DNA of 64,000 nucleotides, from contig CAWFGX010000012.1 of NCBI GenBank assembly GCA_963815375.1, positions 248,001 through 312,000 of the forward strand, written 5' to 3'. Within the stretch, counting starts at the first letter, position 1. The number at the start of each line of letters is the position of its first letter. The notes below the pieces were generated by a model. The model was not told the origin of the DNA. It saw only the letters and a list, made by a program, of their open reading frames with translations, and did no database searches. This DNA comes from JASHPR01 sp963815375 (lineage in GTDB: Bacteria; Actinomycetota; Actinomycetes; Streptosporangiales; Streptosporangiaceae). Both the position numbers and the translations under genes were made by a program. Shown one piece after another: positions 16,492 to 26,589 of this stretch.

Positions 16492-16827
16492 TCACATGAC
16501 CGGACGCACAGTGCACTCGCCATAGCCGAGCACGCCCAGGAACCGCTTGGTCCACTCGACCGCCTCGTCCTTGTCCCTGGTCTCCATCAGCGCCCAGCCG
16601 CCGATGAGTTCCTTCGCCTCGGAAAACGGCCCGTCGGTCACCGTGTACTTGCCGTCCGCCAGGCTGATCTTGGTTGCCTCATCGAGGGGCGCGAAACCGC
16701 CGGTCGCCACGACGATCCCGGCCTTGGTCGCCTCCTCGACGAACTCGCCCATCCTGGCGTACATGTCCGGGCTCGGCGGCGGCGTCGGTGCCGACGGGTC
16801 TCCCAGCGTGTAGCCGAAGAATCGCAT
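16492..16827 (-). CDS. YCII/DGPF-domain protein, ECF42 partner
   Basis: 111 residues, ATG 16827 with a strong AAGGAG site. The DGPF motif that names the family is present (VTDGPFSEAKELIGGW, about 63-78). YCII-related proteins are small alpha/beta barrels thought to be enzymes or ligand-binding proteins. They are the almost constant companions of ECF42 sigma factors, and are usually among their targets. The gene lies in front of the sigma gene and behind the candidate ECF42 promoter. Confidence 0.93.
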   Translation of the reverse strand: MRFFGYTLGDPSAPTPPPSPDMYARMGEFVEEATKAGIVVATGGFAPLDEATKISLADGKYTVTDGPFSEAKELIGGWALMETRDKDEAVEWTKRFLGVLGYGECTVRPVM

Positions 16828-16891
16828 GATCTTCTCCTTCTGTGTGGCCGGCGCTCAGCGGCGGCCGGCGCAGCTCGTCTTCTGCCCACGC

Positions 16892-16918
16892 GTCGAACGG
16901 CGCGCCTCGTTCTCGACA
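16892..16918 (-). promoter_or_regulatory. candidate ECF42-dependent promoter
   Basis: Minus strand TGTCGA (16913-16918), 17-nt spacer, CGAC (16892-16895). This matches the bipartite motif I recall for ECF42 targets, TGTCGA at -35 and CG(A/T)C at -10. It lies 65 nt upstream of the YCII start codon and would make the YCII-sigma operon autoregulated. An AGAACGAGG inverted repeat surrounds the -35 side. Confidence 0.6.
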
Positions 16919-16964
16919 CCGGGTCAACGATTTTTTTCACAGAACGAGGCCAGCTCCGAGCCCT

Positions 16965-19307
<2,343 letters not shown>

Positions 19308-19340
19308 ACTGTTTCCCGCCCGCTCATAACCCCCAGCTTG

Positions 19341-20336
19341 TCAGGCGGGTTCCGGCGAGGCTGCGTCTGCTGGCGCCCTCAGGAACTTGGCGAAGTCGTA
19401 GGCGTGCTCGGGCATCGCGCGGACCCGCTCGTCGAGCCACTTGGCATCCTGGCCGATGAGGATCCGCCAGGCCCCGGAGCGCACACCGCCGAGGATCACG
19501 CCCGCCGCCTCGGCCGCGCTCACCGGCGCCTTGTCGCGGAAGTCGTCAGCCATCTGCGCGACCCGCTGGCGCACCTCGCTCGCGGGCGCACCGTCGGCCA
19601 GCGCGCCAAGGCGGACCAGAGCGGCCCGCGCTTCGTCGAGCTCGCTGCCGGTCATGTCAGCCGCTGCCGGGTGGCCGTGCATCCGCCGGGAGTTCGAGAC
19701 GATGTTTGTGCCCACGTGACCTGGCATCACGACTGCGACCCGGACCTGCGGGGCGTGCAGGCGCAGGTCCTCGATCAGCGCTTCGGAGAAACCCCTCACA
19801 GCGAACTTGGCGCTGCTGTAGGCGGTGGACGGCATGCCCGGGCCGAGCGTTGCCCAGAAGCCGTTAACGCTGCTGGTGTTGACCAGCACAGCGTCGTCGC
19901 TGGCCATCAGCAGTGGCAGGAACGCGCGGGCACAGTAGTAGACGCCCCACCAGTCAATGGCGAACGTGCGCTCCCATTCCTCACGCGAGTCGTTGATGAA
20001 ACTGCCACCGCCGCCCACGCCTGCGTTGCTGAAGACCAGGTCGACATGATCGGTGGCGTGCTGCCGGGCGACCTCGTCGCGGAAGCGCAGTACCTGGGTC
20101 TCCTGTGACACGTCGCAGGAGTGCCCGGTGACCTTCACGCCGGACTGGGCGCCCTCACGGGCCAGGGCCACGGTCTCCGCGACCGTACCGGCGTTCAGGT
20201 CGCAGGCGGCCACCGAGGATCCCTGCGCGGCGAGCTGCCGGACAAGCTCGCGGCCGATGCCCGAGCCGCCTCCGGTCACCGCCGCGAGCTTTCCTGCGAA
20301 TGAGTCCACTGGTTCGATCGTTACCGCGTGCGCCAT
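19341..20336 (-). CDS. short-chain dehydrogenase/reductase
   Basis: 331 residues. A Rossmann-fold NAD(P)-dependent oxidoreductase with TGGGSGIGREL (about 21-31), the NAG motif in VFSNAGVGGGG, the catalytic Ser in NTSSVNG and the YSSAK dyad (Tyr, Lys). A C-terminal extension of about 60 residues ends SPEPA. This resembles the SDR proteins annotated as acetoin- or ketoacyl-type reductases in actinomycetes. Substrate cannot be assigned. Only 33 nt separate it from hypF, so the two may share a transcript. Confidence 0.92.
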   Translation of the reverse strand: MAHAVTIEPVDSFAGKLAAVTGGGSGIGRELVRQLAAQGSSVAACDLNAGTVAETVALAREGAQSGVKVTGHSCDVSQETQVLRFRDEVARQHATDHVDLVFSNAGVGGGGSFINDSREEWERTFAIDWWGVYYCARAFLPLLMASDDAVLVNTSSVNGFWATLGPGMPSTAYSSAKFAVRGFSEALIEDLRLHAPQVRVAVVMPGHVGTNIVSNSRRMHGHPAAADMTGSELDEARAALVRLGALADGAPASEVRQRVAQMADDFRDKAPVSAAEAAGVILGGVRSGAWRILIGQDAKWLDERVRAMPEHAYDFAKFLRAPADAASPEPA

Positions 20337-20434
20337 CCCGCGTCAACGATCCAGGGCGCCTGAATCTCGACGACCCGCGCTGCCTGCGGCCGGTGCGGTG
20401 CCCACGCGGCTAACCTAACCGCGCTGAGCGGTAC

Positions 20435-21265
20435 TTAGCGGAGCCCAGCGAACAGGTCGTCCTCGGGGACCTGTGCGCCTGTCCGGTCGACAGCCCGGAT
20501 GAAGCTCTCCCGGCCGAACACCTCAGTGCCGATGTCGGGCGGGATCTTGCTGAACCACGATTCCCGAATCTGGCTGGCATGGGACATGAGCGCGGCGCGC
20601 TTGCGTTCCAGCACCGGCCGGATGTCGATGTTGGTGGTGATCCGGCGCTCAGATTCCTCGATCTGGCGCATCGTCTCCTCGTCGAAGCTGGGCGGGTCAG
20701 GCACCTCCACGCCGGCCTCGCGCAGCGCGTCCCACAGCTTGCGCCAGTCACTGCGGCGCATCGCTGTCAGGTAGAACTTGTCCGGAATACCGGTCGCGGC
20801 CACGGCGGCCGCCGCGGACCTGGCCGCGTGGACGTGGTCAGGATGCTGGTAGGCCCCGTCGGGGTCGTAGGTGATCACGACCTGGGGCCGGTAGTGCTCG
20901 ATCAGGGTGCCGATGCGGCCGGCTACCACGCTCTCCGGCACGTTGCAGAACGCATCTGGCCGGTTCTTGTAGTCCCAGTCGGGCATGCCCGAGTCGTGGT
21001 AGCCGAGCAGTTCCAGCTCGGTGACGCCCAGGTGCTTGCAGGATTCGCGCAGCTCGGCCAGCCTGATCTGCGCGACGGTCTGCTCGTCGTGGCCATCCTG
21101 GCCCGGCTTGATACCGTCCGGCGTGTCGCCGAATTCACCGTTGGTGCAGGTCACGACCACGGTCCGGATGCCGAAGTCCGAATAAAGGGCCAGCACGCCG
21201 CCCGTGCTCGATGCCTCGTCGTCAGGGTGCGCGTGAACCGCCATCAGCGTGAGAGTGTCCGACAT
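20435..21265 (-). CDS. PIG-L/LmbE family deacetylase
   Basis: 276 residues, ATG 21265. Zn-dependent N-deacetylase fold with the metal motif VHAHPDDEAS (about 10-19) and the distal HPDHVHAAR (about 141-149). The family includes the mycothiol enzymes MshB and Mca and natural-product deacetylases. The central part (CTNGEFGDTPDG, YHDSGMPDWDYKNRPDAF) is not close enough to Mca or MshB, as I remember them, to name it, so I leave the substrate open. Separated by 98 nt from the SDR gene. Confidence 0.9.
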   Translation of the reverse strand: MSDTLTLMAVHAHPDDEASSTGGVLALYSDFGIRTVVVTCTNGEFGDTPDGIKPGQDGHDEQTVAQIRLAELRESCKHLGVTELELLGYHDSGMPDWDYKNRPDAFCNVPESVVAGRIGTLIEHYRPQVVITYDPDGAYQHPDHVHAARSAAAAVAATGIPDKFYLTAMRRSDWRKLWDALREAGVEVPDPPSFDEETMRQIEESERRITTNIDIRPVLERKRAALMSHASQIRESWFSKIPPDIGTEVFGRESFIRAVDRTGAQVPEDDLFAGLR

Positions 21266-21335
21266 GCCTCAAGCCTGCCCGACGCCGCGGTGTGACCGCG
21301 AATCCGGCCGGGTCTAGCTCCCGGCTGAGCGGCTG

Positions 21336-22808
21336 CTATACGCGCGGCTCGGCGGCTACTGTGCCCGAGCTGACCGCCGCGGCCAGGCGTGCGTGGTCGC
21401 GCTCGTTCTGGTCGCCATAGGCGGCGGCGAAGTCCGCTACGGCCTCATCGAACACCGGAGACTTGCCCAGGTAGGCGGCGATCGCGATGCGGTCCCCGGT
21501 GCGGGCGTGCGCCCGGGCCAGGGTCTGCCCGCACAGCTGCACGTAGGCCCGCATCGACGGGGGGTCCATCTCCTCCGCGGTGACCGAGAACTTCCAGTCG
21601 CGCAGCTGCCGGACGTAGTAGTCGTGGGCTGGGTAGGGGCGGCCCGGACTCCGCGAGGCCCGGTGCCAGCCCAGGAAGACGTCGGCGGCCGCCTGGGTCA
21701 GCTGCTGGCCGGCCACGACCCGCTCGCCTTGGCTCGGGTACGGAGTCGGGCCGAGGAACCCGGACAGGACCGACGGCACCGCTTCCTTCACCTGCAGGAA
21801 CAGCCGGTCCTCGTCGTCACGGCCGGACAGCGCGATGACCCAGCAGCGCATCCCCAGGCTGCCGACGCCAACGACCTGCCGCGCCATGTCCCTCACCCGG
21901 TACCGGTCGATAAGGAACCGGCGATCCCGTTCCAGCGTGCCGGAATAGTTGGCGACGACGGCGTTCAGGTGCGATTCAAGGCCCCCGGACTCCGCACCCG
22001 GCAGGTCGGCGATGGGTGCCAGCACCGGAGGCCGGGCCGCGAACCGGGGCCGGCCGCTGGCGCCGGTGGTCAGCCGCGCGAGCGCCTGCAGGCCTGCCCG
22101 GTCCCGGGCACCCGCGAGGTCCGCGTCCGCCAGCCGGCGCTCCCGCCGGCCCAGGGCTGTCAGGTAGCGCTCCCGGAGCCGGTCGATCTCAGCCGGCGAC
22201 TGCCAGGCATCCAGCTCGCCCAGCCCGGCCAGGCTGCGCATCGCCTTGCGGTACCGGGCGACTGCGGCGACCGCGATCTGGCGGCGCTGCGGCCGCCCGA
22301 AGCCGTTGTCGCGCGACGCGACGTCGGCGCTGGCCGCCAGCCGCTTGAGGTCCCACTCCCACGGCCCGGGCAGCGTCTCGTCGAAGTCATTCACGTCGAA
22401 AACCAGGCGCCGCTCGGGCGACGCGAAGATGCCGAAGTTCGACAGGTGAGCGTCGCCGCAAGCCTGAACGATGAGCCCGGTCGCTGGCGTGGCCACAAGA
22501 TCGCCGGCCATCAGCAGGGCCGCTCCGCGGAAGAACGCGAACGGCGAGGTCAGCATCCGGCCATAGCGGATCGGCAGCAGCTCGGGCACCCGGGACGCGT
22601 CCTGCTGCTGCAGCAGGGCCACCGGGTCAGGCCGGTCCGCGGCGGGCGCAAAGGCCGCGTGGTTCTCCCTGGGCACTTTGGCCCGCAAGGCCTTGCCGCG
22701 GGCGGCGCGCTCAGCCGCGGTTAGCGTCGTCGGCGACGGATCTAGCCGAGCGGCCCGCAGCCCCGCAGACTCCCGGCGCGCGCCGCTGACGGCCGCGCCG
22801 CTAGCCAC
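21336..22808 (-). CDS. DUF2252 family protein
   Basis: 490 residues from GTG 22808, which overlaps the stop of the aquaporin-like gene by 8 nt and has an AGGA site 6 nt upstream. DUF2252 is a kinase-like (APH-type) fold. Typical segments: PIRYGRMLTSPFAFFRGAA (about 100-118), CGDAHLSNFGIFASPERRLVFDVNDFDE, with HxxN and D-F-D resembling the catalytic loop and metal Asp of aminoglycoside kinases, and a C-terminal RDWKFS region. Substrate is unknown; members are common in actinobacteria. Confidence 0.9.
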   Translation of the reverse strand: MASGAAVSGARRESAGLRAARLDPSPTTLTAAERAARGKALRAKVPRENHAAFAPAADRPDPVALLQQQDASRVPELLPIRYGRMLTSPFAFFRGAALLMAGDLVATPATGLIVQACGDAHLSNFGIFASPERRLVFDVNDFDETLPGPWEWDLKRLAASADVASRDNGFGRPQRRQIAVAAVARYRKAMRSLAGLGELDAWQSPAEIDRLRERYLTALGRRERRLADADLAGARDRAGLQALARLTTGASGRPRFAARPPVLAPIADLPGAESGGLESHLNAVVANYSGTLERDRRFLIDRYRVRDMARQVVGVGSLGMRCWVIALSGRDDEDRLFLQVKEAVPSVLSGFLGPTPYPSQGERVVAGQQLTQAAADVFLGWHRASRSPGRPYPAHDYYVRQLRDWKFSVTAEEMDPPSMRAYVQLCGQTLARAHARTGDRIAIAAYLGKSPVFDEAVADFAAAYGDQNERDHARLAAAVSSGTVAAEPRV

Positions 22809-23736
22809 GCTGAGTCCTGCTGCCGGGTTCCCGCCTGGCACCCCAGCCAGGGACGTCGATTCGCTGGCCGATCCGGCCGGGCCGCCACTGGCCGCCGAGG
22901 CTTCCCTGGGCGGCCTGGGCGCCGGACTTCCCGCCACCGGGGCCACGCAGGACATAGGCGATGCCGACAGCGATCACCGCCCCGGCCACGGGCCCGGCAA
23001 GGTAGGCCCACCAGGAGGACCAGTCGCCCAGCACCAGGGCCGGGCCGAGCGAGCGCGCCGGGTTCATCGACGCGCCGCTGACCGGCGATCCCCAGAGCCC
23101 GGCCAGGGCTATGTAGCTGCCGACGCCGATCGCGGCGAACTGCCCGACCTGCTGCGCGCCCGAGGAGACACCGAGGATCGTGCTGACCAGCCCGGTGGTC
23201 AGCACGATCTCCCACAACATCGCGGTCGTCGTGGAGATGCCCCGGCCCGGAAGGGTCAGACCGGCGGAGCCGTGCCTGCCGATCAGCGCCCACACCAGCA
23301 GGGTCGCCAGCACCGCCCCGGCGAACTGCACCACGATGTAGCCAGGGACCCGGCGCCACGGGAAGTCCCCGCGCAGCGCGAACGCCAGGCTGACCGCGGG
23401 GTTGAGGTGAGCGCCGGACACTGCGCCCATGAACAGGATGATCGCTGCCACCATCAGCCCGGGCGCGACCACCAGCGCGGTGTACGGGACGGCATGACCC
23501 CCGAACCTCGCGTTCACAATGCCGCCGCCCGCCGCGACCAGCACCAGCAGGAAGGTCCCGAGCAGCTCAGAGAACACCCGCCGCCATTCGAAACTGGTGT
23601 CCCAGAAATCGAACCGCCGGGCGAACGAGTTCGGCTCGCCGATGGCCCGCAGCGAGACCGCGGCGTGCTGCACCTGGTCGCGCACTGACGCCTCCGCAGA
23701 GCGCGGTGGCCCAGGCTGGCTGTCGCTCAACCTCAC
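22801..23736 (-). CDS. MIP/aquaporin family channel, copy 1
   Basis: About 311 residues if GTG 23736 is used; TTG 23730 is possible and the ribosome site (GGGGAG) does not decide. Six membrane helices surround the two NPA boxes HLNPAVS and SMNPARS, giving a water/small-solute pore. The N-terminal 60 residues and the C-terminal 50 residues (Gly/Arg-rich, after YVLRGPGGG) are cytoplasmic and unconserved. Overlaps DUF2252 by 8 nt, so the two are coupled. Confidence 0.88.
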   Translation of the reverse strand: MRLSDSQPGPPRSAEASVRDQVQHAAVSLRAIGEPNSFARRFDFWDTSFEWRRVFSELLGTFLLVLVAAGGGIVNARFGGHAVPYTALVVAPGLMVAAIILFMGAVSGAHLNPAVSLAFALRGDFPWRRVPGYIVVQFAGAVLATLLVWALIGRHGSAGLTLPGRGISTTTAMLWEIVLTTGLVSTILGVSSGAQQVGQFAAIGVGSYIALAGLWGSPVSGASMNPARSLGPALVLGDWSSWWAYLAGPVAGAVIAVGIAYVLRGPGGGKSGAQAAQGSLGGQWRPGRIGQRIDVPGWGARREPGSRTQRG

Positions 23737-24062
23737 TCCCCGAACTGCCTGCCTCGCCCGGCCAGTGCCACCCAGCCAGTCATGAGGCGAGCAATCGATG
23801 TTATGCCCGGATGTCTGCAAGGTGAATACCCGGCCAACTGCCGCGTTAGGCATCGCACCGGCCAGGCAGCCGCCGCTAGCTGCCCCCCCCCGCTCATCCA
23901 GAAGTCAGAAGGGCTGTTGCCGCCTGCGGATACTCAAGAACCAGGTACGTACCACTGGCCATTCTCACGCTCCATTCCCCGCCGGCAAGAAGCAGCCGCC
24001 CTTGCCAGTTACATTCAGCACCCCCGCGCCGGCCTGGCGAGTGGTGAGAAAGGGGAGATTTT
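23737..24062. other. intergenic region, no feature seen
   Basis: 326 nt between the aquaporin-like start and the stop of the hydrolase gene. Base composition is somewhat more balanced than in the genes and there is a C9 run at 23883-23891. I see no open frame with a ribosome site, no clear promoter and no strong hairpin. Confidence 0.4.
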
Positions 24063-25499
24063 TCAGTAGGCGGCGGTGGCGACCGCGACGATCTCGTCCG
24101 CGTCCTCGGCGAGCAGGAAACCATCAGCCACAGCCCGCATTGTGGCGGAACGGAACGCCGCAGCGTAGTCCGCAAGACCCCCCGGGTAGCGGCGCGCGAG
24201 CTCGGCTTCATCGAACGCGCGGGTGCTGCCGAACAGGACGGCGATCCCCTCAGCGCCAGCGGGCGTGAGCCCGGACAGCGCTGCGACCGGCGCGTCCACC
24301 CAGCCAGTCCGGATACCACCGCGCGCAATGCCAGAGGCGTCGGTGACCAGCCGCATCGGGTCGTCCGGGGCGGTCTCGAGCCGGGGCGACGACGGCGGAG
24401 TCGGCCCGCCGCGAGCCCACTGCTCGAGATGCGCGACAGCTGCCTGGGCGACGTAGTGGTGCTGCAGCCCGGAGTTCACCGGCTCGGGGCAGGGCATGCC
24501 AAACGGCGCGCTGGTCGGTGCTGTCAGCCGCACCATCTCGGCCGGGTCCAGGCTGCCGGAATCGCTGAACGAAGCGCCAAGGATGTAGGTATCGGCGTGC
24601 GAGGCACCCGCGATCTCCCACCAGCGCAGGCAGTCGCTGTCCGGCTGCCGGGCGGTGACCCCGGCGAGCAGGCCGGTCACGTCGGTCTCTGTCTGGACGG
24701 TCAGCACCGGAACGCGCAGATCGGGGCGGATGCGGGCGTTCTGTGGCCCAGAGCGGATCCGGCCGTCCCACCCCGACAGTGGCGCCGCAGAACCGGACCG
24801 GCTGCCGATCAGGTAGCCATCGCACCCGGCCTTGGGCGGCAGCGCAGGCACCACCGCGTTGACGTAGGTGACCAGGTGGATCGCTGACTGAGACTGGCCG
24901 GCGCCAAGCACGCACTCGGCCTCGGCGGGCCCCAGCACCCCACCGCCGCGAACCGCGCGCACAGCCTGGGTGAAGATGTCGAAACAGAACGCGTCGCCGG
25001 GATGGTGCAGTGCGCCGTAGCGAGCCGGATCGCTCTGCTTGAGGGCTGGCAGCAGCATGCGCTGGGGCGCATCGGGCTCGGCGCTGTCTTCGTCGAAGAT
25101 CCCGCCGCCGCCGTCGATGCCCCTGCGCTGCGCGGAGACCCCGACCCAGGCCCAGCCTGCCCGTACGACCTGCCGGTGGGTCAGCATCCAGTGCGCCGGC
25201 GCGTCGAATCCGGCGCTGACGTTGAGCCATTCCACGATGACGGTGCCGCTGAAAGCGCCCGGATCAGACGGCCGGCACACCACGAGCCGGGTGACGAATG
25301 GCGCCTCGACGGCCGGCCTGACGTCCCAGTGCCCGTCGGGCCCGGCCGGGCCGGCCATCTCGAACGACGTCGCGGTCGACTCGAGAAAGAATTCCTCCAG
25401 CACGTAGCCCACGCTGGCCAGGTCGAAGCCCGTCATGATGATGCCCGGCGTTCCGGCTACCGGTCCCGAAAGCCGCGGGGTCTCGCTCACGCGCGGCAC
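24063..25499 (-). CDS. alpha/beta-hydrolase domain-containing protein (PF20091-like)
   Basis: 478 residues. The architecture fits the large actinobacterial alpha/beta-hydrolase-domain proteins: an N-terminal beta-rich part with TVIVEWLNVSAGFDAPAHW, the VSAQRRGIDG segment, the nucleophile elbow GAGQSQSAIHL (Ser about 199), and a late EIAGASHADTYILG stretch with the likely catalytic His. No signal peptide, so cytoplasmic. It follows the GntR gene by 57 nt on the same strand, hence possibly co-regulated. Natural substrate unknown; an ester or lactone is likely from the fold. Confidence 0.82.
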   Translation of the reverse strand: MPRVSETPRLSGPVAGTPGIIMTGFDLASVGYVLEEFFLESTATSFEMAGPAGPDGHWDVRPAVEAPFVTRLVVCRPSDPGAFSGTVIVEWLNVSAGFDAPAHWMLTHRQVVRAGWAWVGVSAQRRGIDGGGGIFDEDSAEPDAPQRMLLPALKQSDPARYGALHHPGDAFCFDIFTQAVRAVRGGGVLGPAEAECVLGAGQSQSAIHLVTYVNAVVPALPPKAGCDGYLIGSRSGSAAPLSGWDGRIRSGPQNARIRPDLRVPVLTVQTETDVTGLLAGVTARQPDSDCLRWWEIAGASHADTYILGASFSDSGSLDPAEMVRLTAPTSAPFGMPCPEPVNSGLQHHYVAQAAVAHLEQWARGGPTPPSSPRLETAPDDPMRLVTDASGIARGGIRTGWVDAPVAALSGLTPAGAEGIAVLFGSTRAFDEAELARRYPGGLADYAAAFRSATMRAVADGFLLAEDADEIVAVATAAY

Positions 25500-25556
25500 T
25501 TTACCTGGCAGCGCAGCCCGGCGGGCGCTCGCAGCGGCGGCGCGGGCAATCCGGCC

Positions 25557-26315
25557 TCACTTCAGGTGCGAGACGTGCAACCGGACGTGCTCGGCCAGGT
25601 CCAGCGCGTGCTGGCGTACCCGGGCCTCCACGAGGTCGCCGTCCCGGGCCTTCAGCGCCTCGATGATGTGCGCGTGGTCAACACTAGAATGGGCCGCCCG
25701 GTCATCATCGCCGATCGTGCGCTGGCGGATCGCCCGCATGTGTATCTGCAGCCGTGAGATGTGCTGCGAGAACAGCTCGGAACGCGCCAGCTCAACTATC
25801 CGCTGATGGAACTCCAGGTTGAGCTCGGAGTACTCGCCCAGCGGGATAGGCGGCCGGCGGCCCCCAGTCGGCTTGCTGAACTGCGGGAAGGAGGCGACGA
25901 GCTCGGCGATCTCCTCGTCGGTCGCCCGCTCTGCCGCGAGCCGCGCCGCCATGCCCTCGAGCACAGCCGACGCCTGGATCACCTCGATGATCTCTTCCTT
26001 GGTTTTCCGGACAACATAGATGCCCTTGCGAGGCACGGTCCGGACGACCCCCTCGTGCTCGAGCCGCAGCAGCGCCTCGCGGACGGGCGTCCGGCTGATC
26101 CCGAGCCCCTCGGCGAGGGCGCGCTCATCCAGCCTCTGATCATCGTCGCTGCCGTCGTAGATCGGCATGTCCGCGATCGCCTGCCGCAGGATGTCATACG
26201 CCCGCGACGTGAGGGTGGCCTCGACAGCCACTGCCGGCAGAATGAGGCTGCGTGTCCCGCGGCGCGCCGCGCGACCTTGCCTCGGCTGTGTTGCTGCGAT
26301 GGTGTCCCCCCACAT
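25557..26315 (-). CDS. GntR/FadR-family transcriptional regulator
   Basis: 252 residues, ATG 26315 with GGGGAA upstream. N-terminal winged helix (about 35-105: LTSRAYDILRQAIAD, LDERALAEGLGISRTPVREALLRLEHEGVV) and C-terminal FCD ligand domain (about 115-240, with the metal-binding His pattern EFHQRIVELA and HAHIIEALKARDG). FadR-type regulators respond to small carboxylates. It is divergent from the ABC-importer operon, whose promoter carries a palindrome and direct repeats, so it most likely represses that operon. Confidence 0.93.
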   Translation of the reverse strand: MWGDTIAATQPRQGRAARRGTRSLILPAVAVEATLTSRAYDILRQAIADMPIYDGSDDDQRLDERALAEGLGISRTPVREALLRLEHEGVVRTVPRKGIYVVRKTKEEIIEVIQASAVLEGMAARLAAERATDEEIAELVASFPQFSKPTGGRRPPIPLGEYSELNLEFHQRIVELARSELFSQHISRLQIHMRAIRQRTIGDDDRAAHSSVDHAHIIEALKARDGDLVEARVRQHALDLAEHVRLHVSHLK

Positions 26316-26422
26316 TTCCCCAGCGCCACGTCGCGCATGCAGCCCCGGTCACGTATCTACGCACTCCACGGGCTGCCGGGACAGTCTATTCAGGCCCTGG
26401 TGCGGAATGGGGTGGCGCATCG

Positions 26423-26462
26423 CTGACGGCCTCTCCCCGCCCCTGCGGGGAGAGGCCGTCAG
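26423..26462. repeat. perfect 18-bp inverted repeat with 4-nt loop
   Basis: CTGACGGCCTCTCCCCGC (26423-26440), loop CCCT, and the exact complement (26445-26462). It lies in the 274-nt space between gntR and the importer operon, about 60 nt upstream of the candidate -35. As RNA it is a very stable hairpin. It could terminate upstream antisense transcription, or be an interspersed REP-like element. Confidence 0.8.
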
Positions 26463-26499
26463 GGGAGGGTGTCCTGCCTGCTCAGCGCGTTGCGGACAT

Positions 26500-26551
26500 T
26501 GATATATCACATTCTACATACTTGACACCACATTCCACAGCAGCACAGTAT
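26500..26551 (+). promoter_or_regulatory. candidate promoter and operator of the importer operon
   Basis: A consensus -35 TTGACA (26522-26527), 18-nt spacer and a -10-like CAGTAT (26546-26551) lie 39 nt ahead of the first gene. Just upstream is the perfect palindrome TGATATATCA (26500-26509), and an 11-bp direct repeat CACATTC(T/C)ACA occurs at 26508 and 26529, 21 bp apart, on either side of the -35. These are good operator candidates for the divergent GntR protein. The region is the most A/T-rich patch nearby. Confidence 0.55.
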
Positions 26552-26589
26552 GACCACACCCCTACCCTTCTCCCGGATCGAGGATCCCG

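Noticed and set aside
20435..21265. Naming the PIG-L protein as mycothiol conjugate amidase Mca
   Set aside because: The metal motifs fit the superfamily, but the central sequence differs from Mca as I know it, so only the family name is given.
21281..21324. Two 6-bp stems between the DUF2252 and PIG-L genes
   Set aside because: Such short GC stems arise by chance in this base composition; neither is convincing as a terminator.
23883..23891. C9 homopolymer
   Set aside because: A simple run in non-coding DNA; no gene is affected, although it is a possible sequencing-error spot.
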